A stretch of DNA of 7,534 nt from Actinomycetes bacterium (GTDB lineage Bacteria > Actinomycetota > Acidimicrobiia > Acidimicrobiales > Palsa-688). Position numbers and translations under genes: made by a program. Position 1 is the stretch's first letter. Each line of letters starts with the position of its first letter. Shown here piece after piece: positions 6,753-7,534 of the stretch. The stretch is taken from contig JAKAQB010000121.1 in the NCBI GenBank assembly GCA_021811865.1, positions 1 through 7,534 on the forward strand, given 5' to 3'. The notes beneath the pieces were generated by a model that saw only the letters and a program-made list of their open reading frames with translations, had not been told where the DNA came from and searched no databases.

Positions 6753-6769
6753 TGGTTCCGCGGTCCGAG

Positions 6770-6814
6770 CACCCCCAACGGGATTCGAACCCGTGCTGCC
6801 GCCTTGAAAGGGCG
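6770..6814 (-). pseudogene. tRNA-Glu(TTC) 3' fragment
   Basis: Minus strand, 5' to 3': part of the anticodon stem, loop CTTTCAA with anticodon TTC (6810-6804), stem GGCGG (6803-6799), variable loop, T arm ACGGG-TTCGAAT-CCCGT (6794-6778), acceptor strand TGGGGGT (6777-6771) and a G discriminator (6770). The T arm pairs perfectly. The 5' acceptor strand, the D arm and the first base pair of the anticodon stem are missing or wrong, so it is about 45 bases of 3' sequence and not a complete tRNA. Phage and island integrases commonly use this part of tRNA genes as attachment site. Confidence 0.75.
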
Positions 6815-6819
6815 CCGCG
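6782..6819 (-). repeat. Right tRNA-Glu-derived direct repeat (att-like)
   Basis: Partner of 476-513, same orientation, one difference in 38 bases. This copy lies within the better-preserved tRNA 3' fragment and extends about five bases past the tRNA homology. Distance between the two copies is about 6.3 kb. Together they mark the probable limits of an integrated or recombined segment. Confidence 0.65.
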
Positions 6820-6886
6820 AGCGCCCTCCTGTCCCTCGGCCGCCGCCGACAGCGCATGACTCGCCGGACGCTCCATCTGTCTTCTG

Positions 6887-6892
6887 TATCCT
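6887..6892 (+). promoter_or_regulatory. -10 box of the second helicase copy
   Basis: TATCCT fits the TAnnnT pattern and ends 8 bases before the GTG start at 6901, predicting transcription from about 6899-6901 and a leaderless message. No good -35 box was seen. The first helicase copy lacks this element and follows another gene instead. Confidence 0.45.
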
Positions 6893-6900
6893 CCGGTGCG

Positions 6901-7534
6901 GTGGGGGTCAACAAGTCCGGCTCGGATGCGGCGCCGGAGCTCGAGGGTGACGCGGCGGCCGCTGTCCGCCACCGGGGCAGCCACCTGCAGATCATCGCGG
7001 CGGCGGGCTCAGGCAAGACGGAGGTGGTGTCGCAGCGGGTGGCGGACCTGCTGGCGGAAGGCGTGCCGCCTGACGGGATCGTGGCCTTCACCTTCACCCA
7101 CCGGGCGGCGGAGGAGTTGGAGCAGCGGATCGCCCGGCGAGTCGAGGGGCGGCTCGGTCGGGGAGCGCTGGACCGGCTGAACGGGTTGTTCGTGGGCACG
7201 ATCCACGGCTTCTGCTTCCGGCTGCTGCAGCACCGGGTGCCGCGCTACGAGACCTACGACGTGCTCGACGACAACCAGCTGACCGCCTTCCTCTCCCGTG
7301 AGGCGAAGCGGCTCGGCGTCCGGGAGCTGGACGCCGACGGGAAGCTGTTCGCGTCGATCCGGGCGTTCCGCAGCGCCTTGGACGTCGTGGAGAACGAGCT
7401 GCTGGACGCCGCCTCGCTCTCCGAGCCGTTGGCGTCGGTCATGGCCTCCTACTACGAGACCCTCGACCGGTACCGGCTGCTGACCTACGGCCAGCAGGTG
7501 GTGGCAGCGGTCCGGGAGCTGGGCCAGCCGGACC
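6901..7534 (+). CDS. Second UvrD-type helicase gene, 5' part
   Basis: A GTG-started reading frame continues to the window edge: 211 complete codons, 3' end missing. From residue 22 onward it is nearly the same protein as the helicase at 2911, including Walker A AAAGSGKT and the GTIHGFCFRLL segment. The first 20 or so residues are unrelated in sequence (MGVNKSGSDAAPELEG), and it starts three codons further upstream relative to the alignment. Motif Ia reads FTFTHRAAEE instead of FTFTKRAAEE. The reading frame is open, and differences from copy 1 are mostly conservative or synonymous, so it looks like a functional paralogue rather than a decaying copy. It has its own -10 box. Whether it also carries the Fe-S nuclease domain lies outside the window. 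Confidence 0.85.
   Translation, partial: MGVNKSGSDAAPELEGDAAAAVRHRGSHLQIIAAAGSGKTEVVSQRVADLLAEGVPPDGIVAFTFTHRAAEELEQRIARRVEGRLGRGALDRLNGLFVGTIHGFCFRLLQHRVPRYETYDVLDDNQLTAFLSREAKRLGVRELDADGKLFASIRAFRSALDVVENELLDAASLSEPLASVMASYYETLDRYRLLTYGQQVVAAVRELGQPD
6970..7534 (+). repeat. Duplicated helicase segment, copy 2
   Basis: Direct repeat of 2971-3535 with no gap and about 94 percent identity, extending to the window end. It is 3999 bases downstream and in the same orientation, so homologous recombination between the copies would remove about 4 kb including the PIN toxin-antitoxin pair and the right tRNA-derived repeat. Confidence 0.9.

Noticed and set aside
6770..6908. Complete tRNA-Glu with an intron, using the ACCCCCA complement at 6902-6908 as 5' acceptor strand
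   Set aside because: The spacing would be 139 bases with no D arm, and those bases form the start of the second helicase gene; the match is chance.
5917..6984. Minus-strand open frame of about 355 codons opposite the PIN pair
   Set aside because: Antisense shadow of the PIN gene running through the tRNA fragment; no coherent domain.

Overview
The window looks like a piece of accessory (defence-island type) chromosome from a high-GC actinobacterium. The evidence is strong G/C preference at third codon positions, start codons only a few bases downstream of TAnnnT -10 boxes (leaderless transcripts are common in Actinobacteria), a LexA box of the Gram-positive/actinobacterial CGAAC-N4-GTTCG form, and a fragment matching an actinobacterial-style tRNA-Glu(TTC). 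The species cannot be named from this sequence.

Layout, left to right. Bases 1-675 hold no convincing gene; they contain a degraded copy of tRNA-Glu 3' sequence (476-513) and several small palindromes. Bases 676-2340 (minus strand) hold a two-gene operon: a DprA/Smf-family protein (upstream) followed 6 bases later by a ComF-like zinc-ribbon phosphoribosyltransferase. This pairing resembles the ShosTA toxin-antitoxin/anti-phage system. A perfect LexA-type box overlaps its likely promoter. Divergently, 2497-5661 (plus strand) holds an unrecognised 128-residue protein and a 916-residue UvrD-type helicase fused to a PD-(D/E)XK nuclease with a four-cysteine Fe-S signature. At 5702-6543 there is a toxin-antitoxin pair with a PIN-domain toxin, transcribed from a compact promoter containing a direct repeat. 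At 6555-6752 (minus) lies the C-terminal stub of a broken gene, perhaps a DNA methyltransferase, which ends close to the 3' part of a tRNA-Glu (6770-6814). At 6901 a second copy of the helicase gene begins and runs off the window; its first 565 aligned bases are about 94 percent identical to the first copy without a gap.

Reading the parts together: two direct repeats derived from a tRNA-Glu 3' end (476-513 and 6782-6819, one mismatch in 38) bracket about 6.3 kb carrying the SOS-linked DprA/phosphoribosyltransferase pair, the helicase-nuclease with its small partner, and the PIN toxin-antitoxin. This resembles cargo at a tRNA integration hotspot, although no integrase is visible. The PIN pair also lies between the two helicase copies, where recombination would delete it. 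The most promising lead is the combination of the LexA-boxed ShosTA-like operon with the divergent unknown-gene/helicase-nuclease operon in one repeat-bounded unit.
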